From Micrasema longulum (lineage: Eukaryota > Arthropoda > Insecta > Trichoptera > Brachycentridae): 64,000 nt of DNA. Below the pieces are notes generated by a model. It did not search any database. It saw only the letters and a program-made list of their open reading frames with translations, and was not told where the DNA came from. The position numbers and the translations under genes were made by a program. This document shows positions 21,703 through 33,705 of the stretch, piece after piece. The first letter of the stretch is position 1. Each line of letters starts with the position of its first letter. The stretch spans positions 62,001 to 126,000 of the forward strand of contig JAGVSM010001410.1 of assembly GCA_022494885.1 (NCBI GenBank), written 5' to 3'.

Positions 21703-24700
21703 CTGTAAAGTTGGCTACATGTCGCTTAGGAACTTTTGCCTTTCCACGAAAAAATAAAAATAATCAACCTAGGTACGAGTTCATACCAAAAATCGTTTTT
21801 TTCCCTTTATTATGGCTTTCTACCAAAAAATGATAACATCGGCCAAAAACAAGTTTTATTAATTTACAATAAACATAAGAACAACACAAAAAGAATGGAA
21901 TGACATTATAGATACAAACAATAGACAACAAAAATATATGTACAAGAATAACATCAAATAATAATTGTAATAATAAACATATTTCTAAACCAACAAAATT
22001 TCAACATAAATTTAAATGGGCACTAACAGAAAAAACCCACCAAAACCTGATAGCGCCTTTTTAAAAAAGGGAAACTTACAGTAAAATATGAGAAGGAAGA
22101 TAGAACTTAATAACTAGAAAAATTACAACAAAATAATCAAAATATTAACAAACATAATCTTATATTAATGCAAAATTTTAACTTTTGAAATTAAGGATGA
22201 TTGATCTATGTAAAGAAAGGCACAATTTAAAAGAAAATAGCGCAGACAGCCGACTGGTGCAATTCTAATATTTTACAAAAGCCATTTCCGGTATGCTGTT
22301 AGCTTAATGTATGAAACCTATAAAATGCATTCGATTCATACGGGTTTTATTGTACGTCGTACCTACTAGAATATTCCAAGAGGCATAAATTTAGAATATA
22401 ATATAACCTTTTGAAATGCTATGTTAGAAGTTATTCAGCTCTTCATCATATTTATATTATTATGATGATGATGTCTCATACTATTTGCATACATTTGTAG
22501 AAACCATTTTATCGAAGCTACCTACTTTCAAAGTAGTTCTGATAAACGTATATTATGCAATAAATTTGACTTAGTAACAAAGAGATTGTAACAAAATGTG
22601 TACCTGCATTAACATTGTCAATATCCGCGCATTAAATTTATTTAATAATACATAATTGGTAAATGCTTCCATTACAGATAACCGTTCATAAAATACTTTT
22701 CAGAGAAAGCGACCGAAAGCCGCAATTTACTATAAATAAGACATTACCATGCCACAAATTGTTTTAAAATCACCAGTTCATACCGAAATATAAAGCAGTG
22801 TACAAGCTTTTGCCGAAACATTTATAAACTATTTTTTAACAATAAATTGCGAACATGTAAAACCAAATTGAATGCCCTTGTTTCTGTTTTTCCGTCAGTA
22901 AATAATAAAAAAAATATGTCTTCGCATGTAATGATACAAAGAGTATATATATTCTCGAGATAATTGTGCCGCGGAGGAATGGTAATATTTATCAGGCTGA
23001 CTTTGAAACATGGCTTTGAAATAGCTACAATCGGATTCAGTTTGTCGCCTTGAGATTAAATGCATTTGATTGCAGAACTTTCATCAGCGATACACCGCAT
23101 TTTTTCATCAAGATAGCTGTGGGCTTCGTGAGCTATAAAGCTGAGACAATCTAAATGATAACAAAATTGAACCAGTCCATCACATCTAGTTAACCATCGA
23201 CCATTTTCCTTTCCAACGACTGAATCAGAAATCAGCATGTGGTTTGTAGAGATCGATGGATTTCAAACATGCATTTGCACTTGTTAGAACTAGACTTATT
23301 ACATTTACTAGTGCACATGACTTGTGCAATTATAGTTTATTTAGATGCATTAACAGCTATCTATTGGAATGTATTTCTGAGTAAATCATCGTTTTCTTAA
23401 TCAGCATCGGACATTAATAAATACTCATATATTGCCGACCATAAACTACACTATTTAGTTCACTGGTATTAAAATATATTTTTTATCGATAATAAGTCAA
23501 CGATTTTGATCGCTTTCACATAAATGTCAAACCAATTAATTTAAACGAAATAATTTGGCATATACACATTTCACGGAACTTTATGATTACCTCCTACGTT
23601 TCGATATCCTGCAAAATAATAAATGTATATTTTATTCATTTAATTAATAAAATCAGCATTAAATTGACACGCAGATCCTAATAATTTGTAACGCATTGAT
23701 TAATATTTACTTGTTCAATTAAACTCGCGGGTGGCATTATTGATGGTGTCAGTTTATTGAAAGCTAACAAAACAAGATTTATTAAACTAAACAAAGTCTA
23801 GAAAAGTGTTTTTCGTTTCTAAGATGTAGTTTAAGTTGGTAATCAACAGATATTTTTGAAAAAAATAGCACCAAAACCGGTATTTGAGAATCACAAAATG
23901 GCGATTGTGTCAATAAATCCAAGGAATTTGAAACTTTGAATTGAAATGCAAATAATGATTAAAAATAGCCTCAGCGAATTCACTTATTTTTTCATTCGAG
24001 TGTTCGTTTATAATTCGAGGTTATGATATTTAAAAAAAATATTTGTACAAAAATATTGCTTTTAAGAAGTATTATCGTGTTGCGAAATTTATCGATTCAC
24101 AAAGTAAAATATTCTGTGGCTTTTCTTCGAGACTTGAAATTTGGGTTGATTTTATTCAAATTGTGTTAAAAAAGTTTAATTCTAAATTATGTAAATAAAC
24201 GCGGTAATTTTGGAATAAAATAATGAATAATGGTATACCATTAAATTTATGGAAACATTAATGGTGTACCAAAATAAGGTAATTTAACGGTTTAAAAAAA
24301 AATATAGCTTATTTTATACCGACAAAACATAAATTAATACGGTGAAATTACAGTTTTCAATTTTAAAACTTTTACTGTGTTTTGAGTCGTGTTTTATAGC
24401 TGGTATTAAAATAAAACACATTAGAAAACGTGAAAGAGCTTTATAAAAGCAATTTATTGTGTTATTTCCCGGAATATATAAATGGCAGATTGTAAATACA
24501 AAAAGTGGAATTTGTGATAATCTTTAATATTTTACGTTCAGGAATTCTGTGATAGATATTACGAATAATTGATTAGCAATTCTAAACCAGTTTATGGAGG
24601 ACCAGTCTAGTAGATCAATATTGTAATAATTCGCGCATTAGTATGAGCCCCAAGTTCAACAAAAAAGGCCGTTGGAAGCATTATACTCCTAAATAAACCT

Positions 24701-25660
24701 GTGTAATACCCGATTCGTCTTATTCATTGCATCATTTAAAATCGATTAATCCATAATGCTAGATGGGTACGTATTTCAATTGAGATAAAATCAGTTGTAT
24801 TATATATATGAAAAGGTTAGTTATCAACCGAAGCAAATATTATATTATAACGTAACTAGTTAAAATGATATATCTCAACACAAGAGCGGGTTGATTGCTC
24901 TTAGAGCAAATCGATCAATTTGACTTATTAAGTGATAGTATTTTCATCTCGAGTATTATATATTTCATACATGCGTATAATATTTTTTAAATATATATAT
25001 TTTTAATAAAATTTAAACACAAATAATTCAAATCCATTTTTATTATAAAACTTCATAAAATTTAAATTTTACACCTGTTTTTATTATATACACTCGAACG
25101 AAACTGAAATTCATACAATCGTTATTAATTTATAGTTAAAATATTTTAATTTAAACTCTTTTATTAACACAATTTTACAAAATCATGATTTACAACCCCC
25201 GCTTAACACTTGTACACAGTATAGCAATTTGTTTAGTCCCCCACCAGTCTGACGATGTCGGTCACGAGGAACCCCGGTCAATGGTAAAAAATATAAATAA
25301 AAGTGGAATAAAGCTATAAACGCATTTTTATTACTATAATTTAATCAGAATAAAAAAAATACGTAGGTACTGAGGTATGTTTGCACAAACAATAAAAGTA
25401 TCGTCTTTTGCGAAATTTTAGTTTAGCCTAGTGAAAAACTGGTTGAGATTTAAGATTAGTTTCATGTTTCATCCATAGAGAATAAATCCTTAGCATAAAA
25501 GTATTTCCAATTAAGCCAACGCTTATAAAGACTGGCATTTGAAGCGTAATTTTGATCACCTTGAAGAAACAGTACTGATATAATATAAGCTTGTGCCTTT
25601 CGTGCTATTATGGGCGAAGAAGTCCAAGGATTACTAGAGCTCTTCTTTTATGATAGAATA
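21703..25660. other. 4-kb AT-rich stretch, no feature recognised
   Basis: Only short ORFs with AT-biased composition. A 60-codon minus-strand frame at 23056-23238 is unsupported. Confidence 0.4.
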
Positions 25661-25667
25661 GATCTTT

Positions 25668-26105
25668 ATGTATAAGGCCAACATCAGATTTATATTGTAT
25701 TTGTTCCACAGATCAGATAAAATTGATTTCGAAAATGTTGAGTTTATTGGAAATAACTTTGTTGATTACGATAATGTATGTTTACATGTGATACGATGTT
25801 GCCTGTTTGTTTTAAAAAAGGCTGCTCAAAATTGCTTTGACCCTCTTAGTTGTTTTAAAAGTGTGACCTCAACAGCGCAGCAAATCGAAAGAAATTGCAA
25901 GTACTAAATGCTCAATTACGTGTGTGTACGAGATGCAGGCACTTGCAAAGAATGCAGAAGCAACGTACAAGAGAGGATATTCCGGATACACTTTGACATT
26001 CCCTTTCCTAAAGCGGATTACGTCACCACAGATGCAAAATTAAATCGCCAATTTAAATGTCAGGCAATTGGTAACCAGGCAGGTGAAACAGAGTCCTCGT
26101 TCTGA
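25668..26105 (+). other. two abutting unrecognised ORFs
   Basis: Frames 25668-25907 (79 codons) and 25908-26105 (65 codons) follow each other with no gap, the ATG directly after the TAA. Composition is less AT-biased than nearby DNA and Cys is frequent (LHVIRCCLFVLKKAAQNC; GTCKECRSN). I recognise no domain and see no splice evidence. This could be a transposon remnant or chance. Confidence 0.2.
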
Positions 26106-26535
26106 TTGGAAATTCAACAACTCCTCGGACTTGCCCTAGTTCAACACGGTCGTAATTGCTGATGACGCAAATACCGTGGGTCTTCAGTCTTCGCTTCTAG
26201 CCCACGAAGCGTACACTGTGAGTTATGCGTTTCCGAAAATACACATAACACGGTAATTAAACGAAAAGATTTGCAATATTTTCTGAGCAAGTGCTATATT
26301 TTTGGACAGCGTTGGCGGAATCACGCGGCAATTGTCATTGTTTGCGACATCATTATTAATTTTACGATCAATAAAATAATGGTCTTCAATATTTTGGTCA
26401 CGCGTAGAATTATTGCTTTTTGATGAATTCAATAAAAGTATAGAGTTTCATCGCCATTTCTATCGTCCTCCACACGGTTCTGTATAAGCATCTATAAATG
26501 TATCGGTTCTTAATAACATTCACTTGGAAAGATAT

Positions 26536-26541
26536 TTGAAT

Positions 26542-26580
<39 letters not shown>

Positions 26581-27440
26581 CGGACAAAGTCCATTATAAA
26601 CATTACAATTAAAAGAAATTTTTACAAAGGAATAAAAAAATATAAGGAACAGAAATAAGCAGCAAAGACAGATGATAGATTTTTTAGATTAAGTAAAAAG
26701 CATAGGCTAACTATACAGATTCTTTAGCTGATTTGTAAAGAAAGACATCCTTACACCATAATAATCAAGATCTTGATGATCGTTCACCCGCCTGATCATT
26801 CTGGGCAAAGGCGACTGTGCACCATAATTGGTCCTGTAGTGACCGAGGAAAAGCATTTCATTATTTCTTAGTCTACGGGTGGGAACGTTAAAAGAATCTT
26901 TTGCAAAATTTCAGGGGCATCAATGAGACAGTTCATAATTTTATACATGCAGATTATATCTGCAATGCATCTGCGTTTTTCAAGACTTGATATGCTTAAA
27001 ACCTCTCCATATCAGAATATGAATAGTCTCCTCTTTCCAATCCCATCTTCCATGCAATTTTTCTTATAAAACGATGTTGAACTGATTCAAGGCGCTTGAT
27101 ATGAACAGCATAATGAGGGGACCAGATTACAGATGCATATTCAAGAATAGGGCGAACTAAAGAGCAATAAAGTGTTTTAAGTGTAAGCATACTTTGGAAA
27201 TCAGACGTAGTTCTATTAATAAAGCCTAAAATTTTTTAGGATCTGTTTACTATATTATCAAAGTGTTCCAGAAAAGTTAGTTTATTATCTAGGATCACTC
27301 CAAGATCTCTTATAGAGGTGACAATCGAAAGAACTTGGCCATTAAGTTTATAATCAAAAATAAAAGGATGTTTACATTTATGGTATGAAATAATTTTGCA
27401 TTTATCGATGTTAATTTCAAAACACATTCTCAAAATGTAA
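26536..27440 (-). mobile_element. Jockey-like LINE, 5'-truncated, with (TAAA)n tail
   Basis: On the minus strand, 27433-27236 encodes RT palm/thumb sequence (DKCKIISYHK, IRDLGVILDNKLTF). A frame break follows, then 27190-26996 encodes LYCSLVRPILEYASVIWSP and LESVQHRFIRKI. The 3' end is a (TAAA)n microsatellite at 26537-26580. It is a clear non-LTR RT C-terminal half with inactivating stops. Confidence 0.85.
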
Positions 27441-27839
27441 CAAAAAAAAATATTTATGGGAAGATTGCGAATTGTAATAGACGTAAAGAGTAGTGTTCTT
27501 ATATATAAAACAATAATATGTTCACATTACTGTTCTTTTATTATTTTTTTATGCAATGAAGGAGAAATTTAAAAAATACAAATTCTTTAAAATGAGGCGA
27601 TGGGGATTATACCCAAAAGAAATATTTATTCTAATGTAGAAAGAATGCACAAAGAAATTGGCTTGCTCACAGTAAAGCAGCAAATTTAATAAAATGTATC
27701 AATTTTTAAGTAATTAAGAGAATGAATAAAATAAAAACAATAATTAAATTTAACCAACAATGTCGTACATATGAAACCATATTTATTAAATATATTTATT
27801 CTTAGTATTTTATATATATATTTATATTTTTGACACTTG

Positions 27840-28040
27840 TGCAATAATATTTACACACATGTCCACCCAATATAACACCCACTCACCCACCCTCTCACAC
27901 ACTTACACTCCCAAAAACACACTAGTATGTATTGTACGTATATTCAATGTATTTCTGTGGATATCTGTCATTGGTTTTATTCTCTGTATATTTTATTTGT
28001 AATATTTTTTTTACATGTATTACTGTTGATATCCCCAATA
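27840..28040 (+). mobile_element. LINE 3' UTR fragment, CA-rich
   Basis: A run of cacccactcaccca / ctcacacacttacactc followed by T-rich sequence and an aataaataaataaa end. It resembles, in opposite orientation, the GT-rich stretch of the LINE end at 49168-49560. Confidence 0.4.
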
Positions 28041-28049
28041 AATAAATAA

Positions 28050-28235
28050 ATTTAAAAAAACAAGGAATAAAAAAAAGATAAGATTACCAATAAGGAGAAA
28101 AACAGAATCTCAAAACTCATTGTACAAGGGATTGAAGCTGTACAAAGAGTTGCCTGAAGAAATAAAGGAGATAGAAAAAGTATGTTATTGTGAAATGTTA
28201 TTAAAAGTTTATAATTAGTTCTTAAGATGTTATGA
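28050..28235 (+). mobile_element. LINE C-terminal coding remnant
   Basis: The plus-strand frame from about 28080 reads RLPIRRKTESQNSLYKGLKL then YKELPEEIKEI up to TAG at 28216-28218. This is the usual RT-tail pattern (R-x-x-S-L-x-x-G-L-x-L-Y-x-x-L-P) of Jockey/CR1 LINEs. Confidence 0.55.
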
Positions 28236-28399
28236 ACTAACTTATAAAGCATAAATAAATTGATAAATTCATGTATCACGCTTGCATCGGTCACAAGACT
28301 ATGCCACTAAGATCTTCTCCATTTTCATCAACAACCTTCCCACCGACGGATTCATTAGCCAATTTACCAAGTAGATCAGTGTTCTGTGGTATTCTATTT

Positions 28400-28680
28400 C
28401 AATTTTAGATGCGTGGTGCGCCACGTTATTTACCCCGAGATTACGGTAGTGTTGCCCCATCGTTAGGCGGATGTGAATCAGCATCACGGACTACGTACGG
28501 ACGTGCAGGACCGGTCGTATATTTTACAATGTCGATGCAAATTTCACGTGGGATCATGAATGAGCGAGCGGAGGTCTTCCTGCTCCGCCCGCGCCCCCGC
28601 CCTGTGGACCGCGTGACTATCGCAGGTAGGCGGCGCCACTTGCTCCAGCGCGTCTGTGGACAGTGATGAATGTGTATTAT
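28400..28680. promoter_or_regulatory. GC/CpG-rich island, candidate promoter or first exon
   Basis: About 280 bp far richer in G+C and CpG than anything nearby (cctgctccgcccgcgccccc). Open on both strands. On the minus strand an ATG at about 28558 opens a 39-codon frame (start MIPREICIDIVKY). It could be a transcription start region, possibly for rols 15 kb away, or a GC-rich repeat. No TATA or initiator can be assigned with confidence. Confidence 0.25.
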
Positions 28681-28844
28681 ATCAGTTTCGGTAGGCCGGA
28701 GGAAACAATAGTGAGTTATGTGAACATGGTTCGAATATCGAAAATCATATTATTGATTGTTTCAGCATTTGGTTTGTGGAAAAACATTTTGAATTTATTA
28801 AAAACGAAACACTTGATAATTTTTACCACATAAGCGTTTAAAAT

Positions 28845-29335
28845 TTATTCATTTATTCATATTTTACTTTTACAAACTATAAACAATAACCAAAATAATG
28901 TGACCTCACTGGGGTTACCCGTGCCGAGGACACTTAACAACATACTTTTTAAAAATGTTTTTACATTTGAGAATAAACAAAGAAGACTAATTTAATAAAC
29001 AGAGATAATTAACAAAATACTCAGACTGTTTTAAAAACTAGGTGTATTTGTACCTCTATATTATTTATATTACAAAACGCACAATGAAAATAACAAAAAC
29101 CTAACATAAGCTACACACTTGTGGAGCAGTTGATTAAATATTGGTTTGGGCGAATGAGACAATCCATTTTACTTCTACCTAGCTCCACTATCCATTTTTT
29201 TATAGCCTTTTTAAAAATTTTCTCGTTACTAATTGTTTTAATAGATAGTAGAAGTAGGTTATAGATTTTAATTGAATAATACTCAAAATCCCTTTGTCCG
29301 AAAGTGGTATTAGTTTGTATTTGTTTAAGTTGTCT
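28845..29335 (-). mobile_element. LINE 3' fragment, family E
   Basis: On the minus strand a frame reads TTFGQRDFEYYSIKIYNLL then NEKIFKKAIKKWIVELGRSK, a LINE RT C-terminal tail, followed by a 3' UTR ending in a TAAATGAATAAAT-type tail at the left edge. A second copy is at 43619-44065. They share ggttacccgtgccgaggaca. Confidence 0.65.
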
Positions 29336-29339
29336 TTGT

Positions 29340-30470
29340 ATTGAGGATCTAGTTATTATATTATATTATATTATTTGTTTGTGATGTATTGTATAAATTA
29401 TAACACAACTAATTTCAGGCATCAGGTAGAGAAAACTTTAATTAACAATATTATGTTCCGAAATTCTTCACCCCTGTTATCAATATTCCCTATAATTAGG
29501 AAAACCCCAACCCCTCCATCACACATTGTCTTGCCCTTTCAACCTGACCCTATCAGTACCTAAGTACTAATCTGTGTATATATTTTAGTTAAATTTATAT
29601 TTAAACCTGATGATGGATAATTCAGAATACCTAGAACTAGTTGTGTTATAATATATTAAACTATTATGAGGTAAAAATTATAAAGTATTTCATTTTTAAA
29701 TAAATGGAAAATCATTAATTGATTTGTATCCTAAGTCGTATGGTTTCATATTGATGCGCTTAAAATTAAGCCTGTTCAGTTTTCCGTAAACAATAAAAAC
29801 GGCTCATTAAAATGATTAATTTTGCATGTGTTTAAAAAAACGTATAAGAGATAAAGCTGCAAAGCTCTATTAAAAAAACTAACTATTATAGTACTTTGGT
29901 AACGTATGAAGAGTCACAAAGTAGGAAGTAAAACACCCGTAATAATTTTCTAACTTAAATGAGGTCTAGAGCTATTTTATTTTTACTTACATTCATTTTG
30001 GCCCTTTGGGAAGGATAATCCTTTTAGTTTTCCATTGGGGCTACAATTTATTCCTTTAATTCCTAATTATCTTGTTATTTATTTATTTTCTTTTTTGAAC
30101 AATTACACTTCTAGTAATACTCAGGTCGGCGTCGTTATATACAAAACAAAATATAGCTGGGCCAATAATTCTTTATAATTTATTATTCGCAGCATGCGAG
30201 TTACGAAAATCATAAGGAATTTAAAAAAGCGAAGCAAAATTTTTAATATGTATGCAAAATATATTGAGAAAGAAACAAAAAATGATCTACGGTAACAATA
30301 ATACCAAAGTTATCAATGTTTCTCGCAATATTTGGGAGAATATGCAAGATGGAGGGTTATAATATCCTGTATCGAAGGGAAAATGATCAACTCTGAATAT
30401 ATCTGGATAACGGTAGTCTGGGTTGGTATGTATACTATCATTGATAAAAGATATTGAATCTAGGTGGTAT
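29340..30470. other. AT-rich, no gene seen
   Basis: A short (TTATA)n-like tract at about 29353-29374. Nothing else recognised. Confidence 0.35.
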
Positions 30471-30477
30471 TTAATAC

Positions 30478-31517
30478 ACAATAAGTTTTTCTAGGTTATT
30501 ATGCCGTGTGTCGTTCGTACTATTTACCGACGTTTCGGATCGCATTACAGCGTCCATCATCGTGTTAATAGATGTGTAACAATCGGATAGGGTGGTGCTT
30601 TTAAAATCAAATATTTTACCAGTTGAAAATATACAAAAATTAATTATACAAGTTATTTTGGAAAAACCGTCGACTTTTCACACTTTTTGATCATTTGAAA
30701 AATTTTAGGTTTTAGATATAAAATTGCTATATAAAAAGAATTGTTTGCTTCAAATACATAAAGAAAAAATAAACGTAAGTACGCGACCTAGAACAGGTGG
30801 TAATATCTTAATTCCTAAATTAAAAACAACTACAGCACAACATCATTATACTTGCAGAGGAATATTTTTCATAAATGAAATGAACAAAGATAATAAAAAG
30901 TACAGTCAGGAATACAATATATTTAAGAAAGAAGTGAAAAGTTACATTTATAATTCTTCTTTATGTAACACTGATTAAAAACATCGTTATTTTTTTTTTG
31001 TAATTTGTTTATGTTATCCTAAAAATATTATTAATTTAAATAAAATAAACTATTGTAAGACGTCACTTCCCATTATAAACACATAAATTGTTTATTTCTT
31101 TCACGTAATTGGAAACGTTAATGTAAATATATGTAATTAATTAATGTAAAAAATTGTATTTAGTTGTAATATTGTATTTTTATTTGTTATTAATATAAAA
31201 TGATAATAATAATAAACAAATACTAAGGTTTTGTACCTTGTATAAACAGAGACGATGGAGTGCGTTTAAAATCATCTTGGTACTCAGTTATACAAAAATC
31301 ACATAAAATTGTGGACTATGAAGCGCCACAGATTTCAAATTGACAAGCTGTAGACAGCATCGATTGCGACACGGTACGAATCCTATGTAGTTAACGTTAC
31401 ACATCTGTATACGCAAATAACATCAACCCTGATGTTGGGCTCTGTAATGCGACCCGAAACGTCGTTAATAGTACGAACGACACACGGCATAATAATCCAG
31501 AAAAAACTTATTGTGCA
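30478..31517. mobile_element. inverted-arm element with hammerhead-like cores (Penelope/retrozyme-like?)
   Basis: Arms of about 85-95 bp: left 30478-30575 starts cacaataagtttttctaggt, right 31425-31517 is its diverged reverse complement. Both contain tgccgtgtgtcgttcgtact and, read outward, a (C)TGATG..stem..CCGAAACGTCGG-like block. The interior carries a LINE tail (30724-31220). Repeated ends with hammerhead motifs are known in Penelope-like elements. No Penelope RT or GIY-YIG is seen here, so the class is inferred. Confidence 0.45.
30724..31220 (+). mobile_element. LINE C-terminal fragment and 3' UTR inside the inverted-arm element
   Basis: The frame at 30724-30978 reads VSTRPRTGGNILIPKLKTT, QHHYTCRGIFF and FKKEVKSYIYN, a typical Jockey/CR1 RT tail. 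It is followed by about 240 bp of T-rich 3' UTR and an AATAATAATAATAAA end. Confidence 0.6.
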
Positions 31518-32211
31518 TCTGAACTGCCGTTAAAATCTAAAAAGTTTAACCATGATAGTTAATAATTTCATGTAACCATGTAAGATTTTGATAAATTATT
31601 TATATGAACGATCGATAAGTGGAATTAATTTATATGCAATGTTGGTAAGAATCACATGTTATGCGATTTTTCGTAATTTAGTAATAGTTACGACTTATCG
31701 TTACGTGGAATCACAGGCATTCATTTTTACTTGTTGATTTTACTACCCGTCGAAATATTCAAAGCTTAGTTTGAAACCAGCTTATTTTATACGAATTTCT
31801 TACTAAACGTCGTTCTCGCCGATAATATTTAAGTAGGGTGGTTAAGTAGCCATTTCCTAAAATCCCTTTACGACCTTCAACTAGACAGAAAGCTCACGCA
31901 TAGTAGGAGCGCTCCTAGGCAGATACGGTCAAATTGTTCACTGGAAGCCAGAGAGATTGTGTTACACAATGGGAGACGGGCACTTACTCTGATTGACAAT
32001 CATTTCTCTAAGAAGGAAGAACCTCATCACGCCGTTGGCTGAAGCCCTTTCATCAGAAATTAGTCCTCATCCGCTGATAACCGTTTATAGCACGTAATAC
32101 TGTTGTCATAATGCTTCTGTACACTCTAAAGCCCATTTTACACCATAGTATTATAAAAAATACAGGGTGGATAAATATTTATTTTTTTAAAATTATTTTT
32201 TATTTATTTGA
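31518..32211. other. no gene seen
   Basis: Nothing recognised. The stretch 32212-32275 shares the dispersed-repeat run gatttccttttgcgg with 20480-20552. Confidence 0.35.
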
Positions 32212-32436
32212 TTGCAGGCAAACGTACCCGATTTCCTTTTGCGGAATTTTTTACCTGAGAGTAGACGCTGAATAAATGAATAAAAAATACATAATTATAA
32301 AATATTTTAAAGATAATGAAGAATTTTACACAAGCTTAAGATGACGCAAACGGATATGGTAAGAATAATGTCAAACATCTCTCTCGGGGATAGCAAGGCG
32401 AATCAGTGAATCAGGAAAAATATCAAAGTAAAGTTA

Positions 32437-32670
32437 GGGTTTCCTACGACAGCGGTTCTCGTATATTAACGGGCGTAGTGAACGGAGATGCGGTGGTCAG
32501 TCGTCGTAGCGATGATTAGAGAGTGGTTTTATTTTTAACGGTGTTTTTTTTTAACACCGTTTTTCTAGGAAACCACTCTCTAGTCACCGTTACGACGGCT
32601 GTCCACCGCATCACCGTTTACTTTGGCCATTAAGATACGCGCACCGCTGTCCTAGGAACCCCTAGCTTTA
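32437..32670. mobile_element. foldback MITE M5, copy 1
   Basis: About 230 bp that is nearly one perfect hairpin. Outer arms agggtttcctacgacagcgg / ccgctgtcctaggaacccct, inner arms agagagtggtttt / aaaccactctct, tip aacggtgttt / aaacaccgtt. A second copy lies 1 kb away at 33493-33705. Confidence 0.8.
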
Positions 32671-32695
32671 GCCTATATAACTCGCCGGTAGAATC

Positions 32696-32850
32696 TAGGG
32701 TGGTATTCATAACGCAAAAAAGCGCGTAAAAAAAGCATTATTAACGCGTATGAAACTTAATACACGCCAACAGAGCAATCTCTTCGCGCGCAATTCCGTT
32801 TAGAATACCAGTCCTTTGGTGGTATTCTGAACGCAAAAGCGCGCGTATTA
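32696..32850. mobile_element. small TIR MITE M6, one full and one truncated copy
   Basis: 32698-32812: left gggtggtattcataacgcaa, right end gttcagaatacc-like inverse (ccgtttagaatacca). A second start at 32818 (ggtggtattctgaacgcaaa) follows at once without its right end. A related element is at 51219-51323. Confidence 0.6.
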
Positions 32851-32930
32851 CTTATATATTACTTTCTTTTACTAAGCATTATTTTTAAGCCCAGTGTTGA
32901 GCAAAGGTCTTCAATTCGAACTTCCACAAT

Positions 32931-33283
32931 AAGGAAGTTCAGTGGTTAAACTACGCAACAAAAAAAGTTTTATTTATCGCATTATCAGCGATATTTCTGA
33001 AATTACTTCGCGTGTGACGTCTCAAGTTCTCTTCCACCTTTTCTCAGTAGTTCTGCCGATTAGTCGGTTTATTTCCGTAAACCGAAAATCTTTTATGACT
33101 CTCTTGTATTTGGTTGATTCGTATGAACTAGTGACGTCGTTAGAGATAGTTTGTTTTGATTCAATATTTTTTATTATTTCAATTAATTTTCAAGAAACTT
33201 TGCGGTACAATTTAATGCTCTTATTTTCACCGCGCAAAAGAAAACATTTTTTGTATCCAATTTCTGTAGGGCTGAAGTTCCTC
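32931..33283. mobile_element. dispersed MITE-like repeat, copy C
   Basis: Same family as 7873-8275 and 19380-19675. The ends aaggaagttcagtggtt (left) and gggctgaagttcctc (right) form short imperfect terminal inverted repeats. An internal open frame (32942-33334) is not conserved in the other copies. Confidence 0.65.
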
Positions 33284-33490
33284 ACTCCATGTCAGCCGTC
33301 ATTCTTTGCCATCTTGGACCTGCAGCCCTCCTGATGTCATCGGACCATCTAGTCTGGGATCTACTTACGCTCCCGCGTCCTGTTTTCGGCCTCGATAGCA
33401 TAACTTTTTTCGTACATCTACCATCCGACATCCGAGAAACATGACCCACCCAATTTTACTTTAACATTGTCGTTCTTTTGTCTACATCAG
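33284..33490 (-). mobile_element. LINE RT-tail remnant
   Basis: On the minus strand the frames read NWVGHVSRMSDG then MLSRPKTGRGSVSRSQTRWS then DDIRRAAGPRWQRM. This is the GHV-x-R ... R-W-x-DDI ... GxRWxR pattern at the C-terminus of many insect LINEs. Frameshifted and dead. Confidence 0.7.
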
Positions 33491-33492
33491 TT

Positions 33493-33705
33493 AAACTAGG
33501 GTTTTCTAGGACAACGGTGCCCGTTTCTTAACGGCCGTAGTGAACGGTGATTAGAGAGTGGTTTCCTAGGAAAACGGTGTTGAAAACACCGTTAAAAATG
33601 AAACCACTCTCTAGTCACCGCTACGACAGCTGTCCAGCGCATCACCGTTCACTACGGCCGTTAAGATACGGGCGCCGCTGTCTTAGGAATCCCTAGCTTA
33701 ACTAT
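33493..33705. mobile_element. foldback MITE M5, copy 2
   Basis: Arms start ctagggttttctaggacaac and end ccgctgtcttaggaatccct. The same inner tract (attagagagtggtttcc) and hairpin tip as at 32437-32670. Non-coding. Confidence 0.8.

Noticed and set aside
26536..26582. Direct-repeat array (CRISPR-like)
   Set aside because: A simple (TTTA)n microsatellite that forms the tail of a LINE. No spaced repeats exist anywhere in the window.
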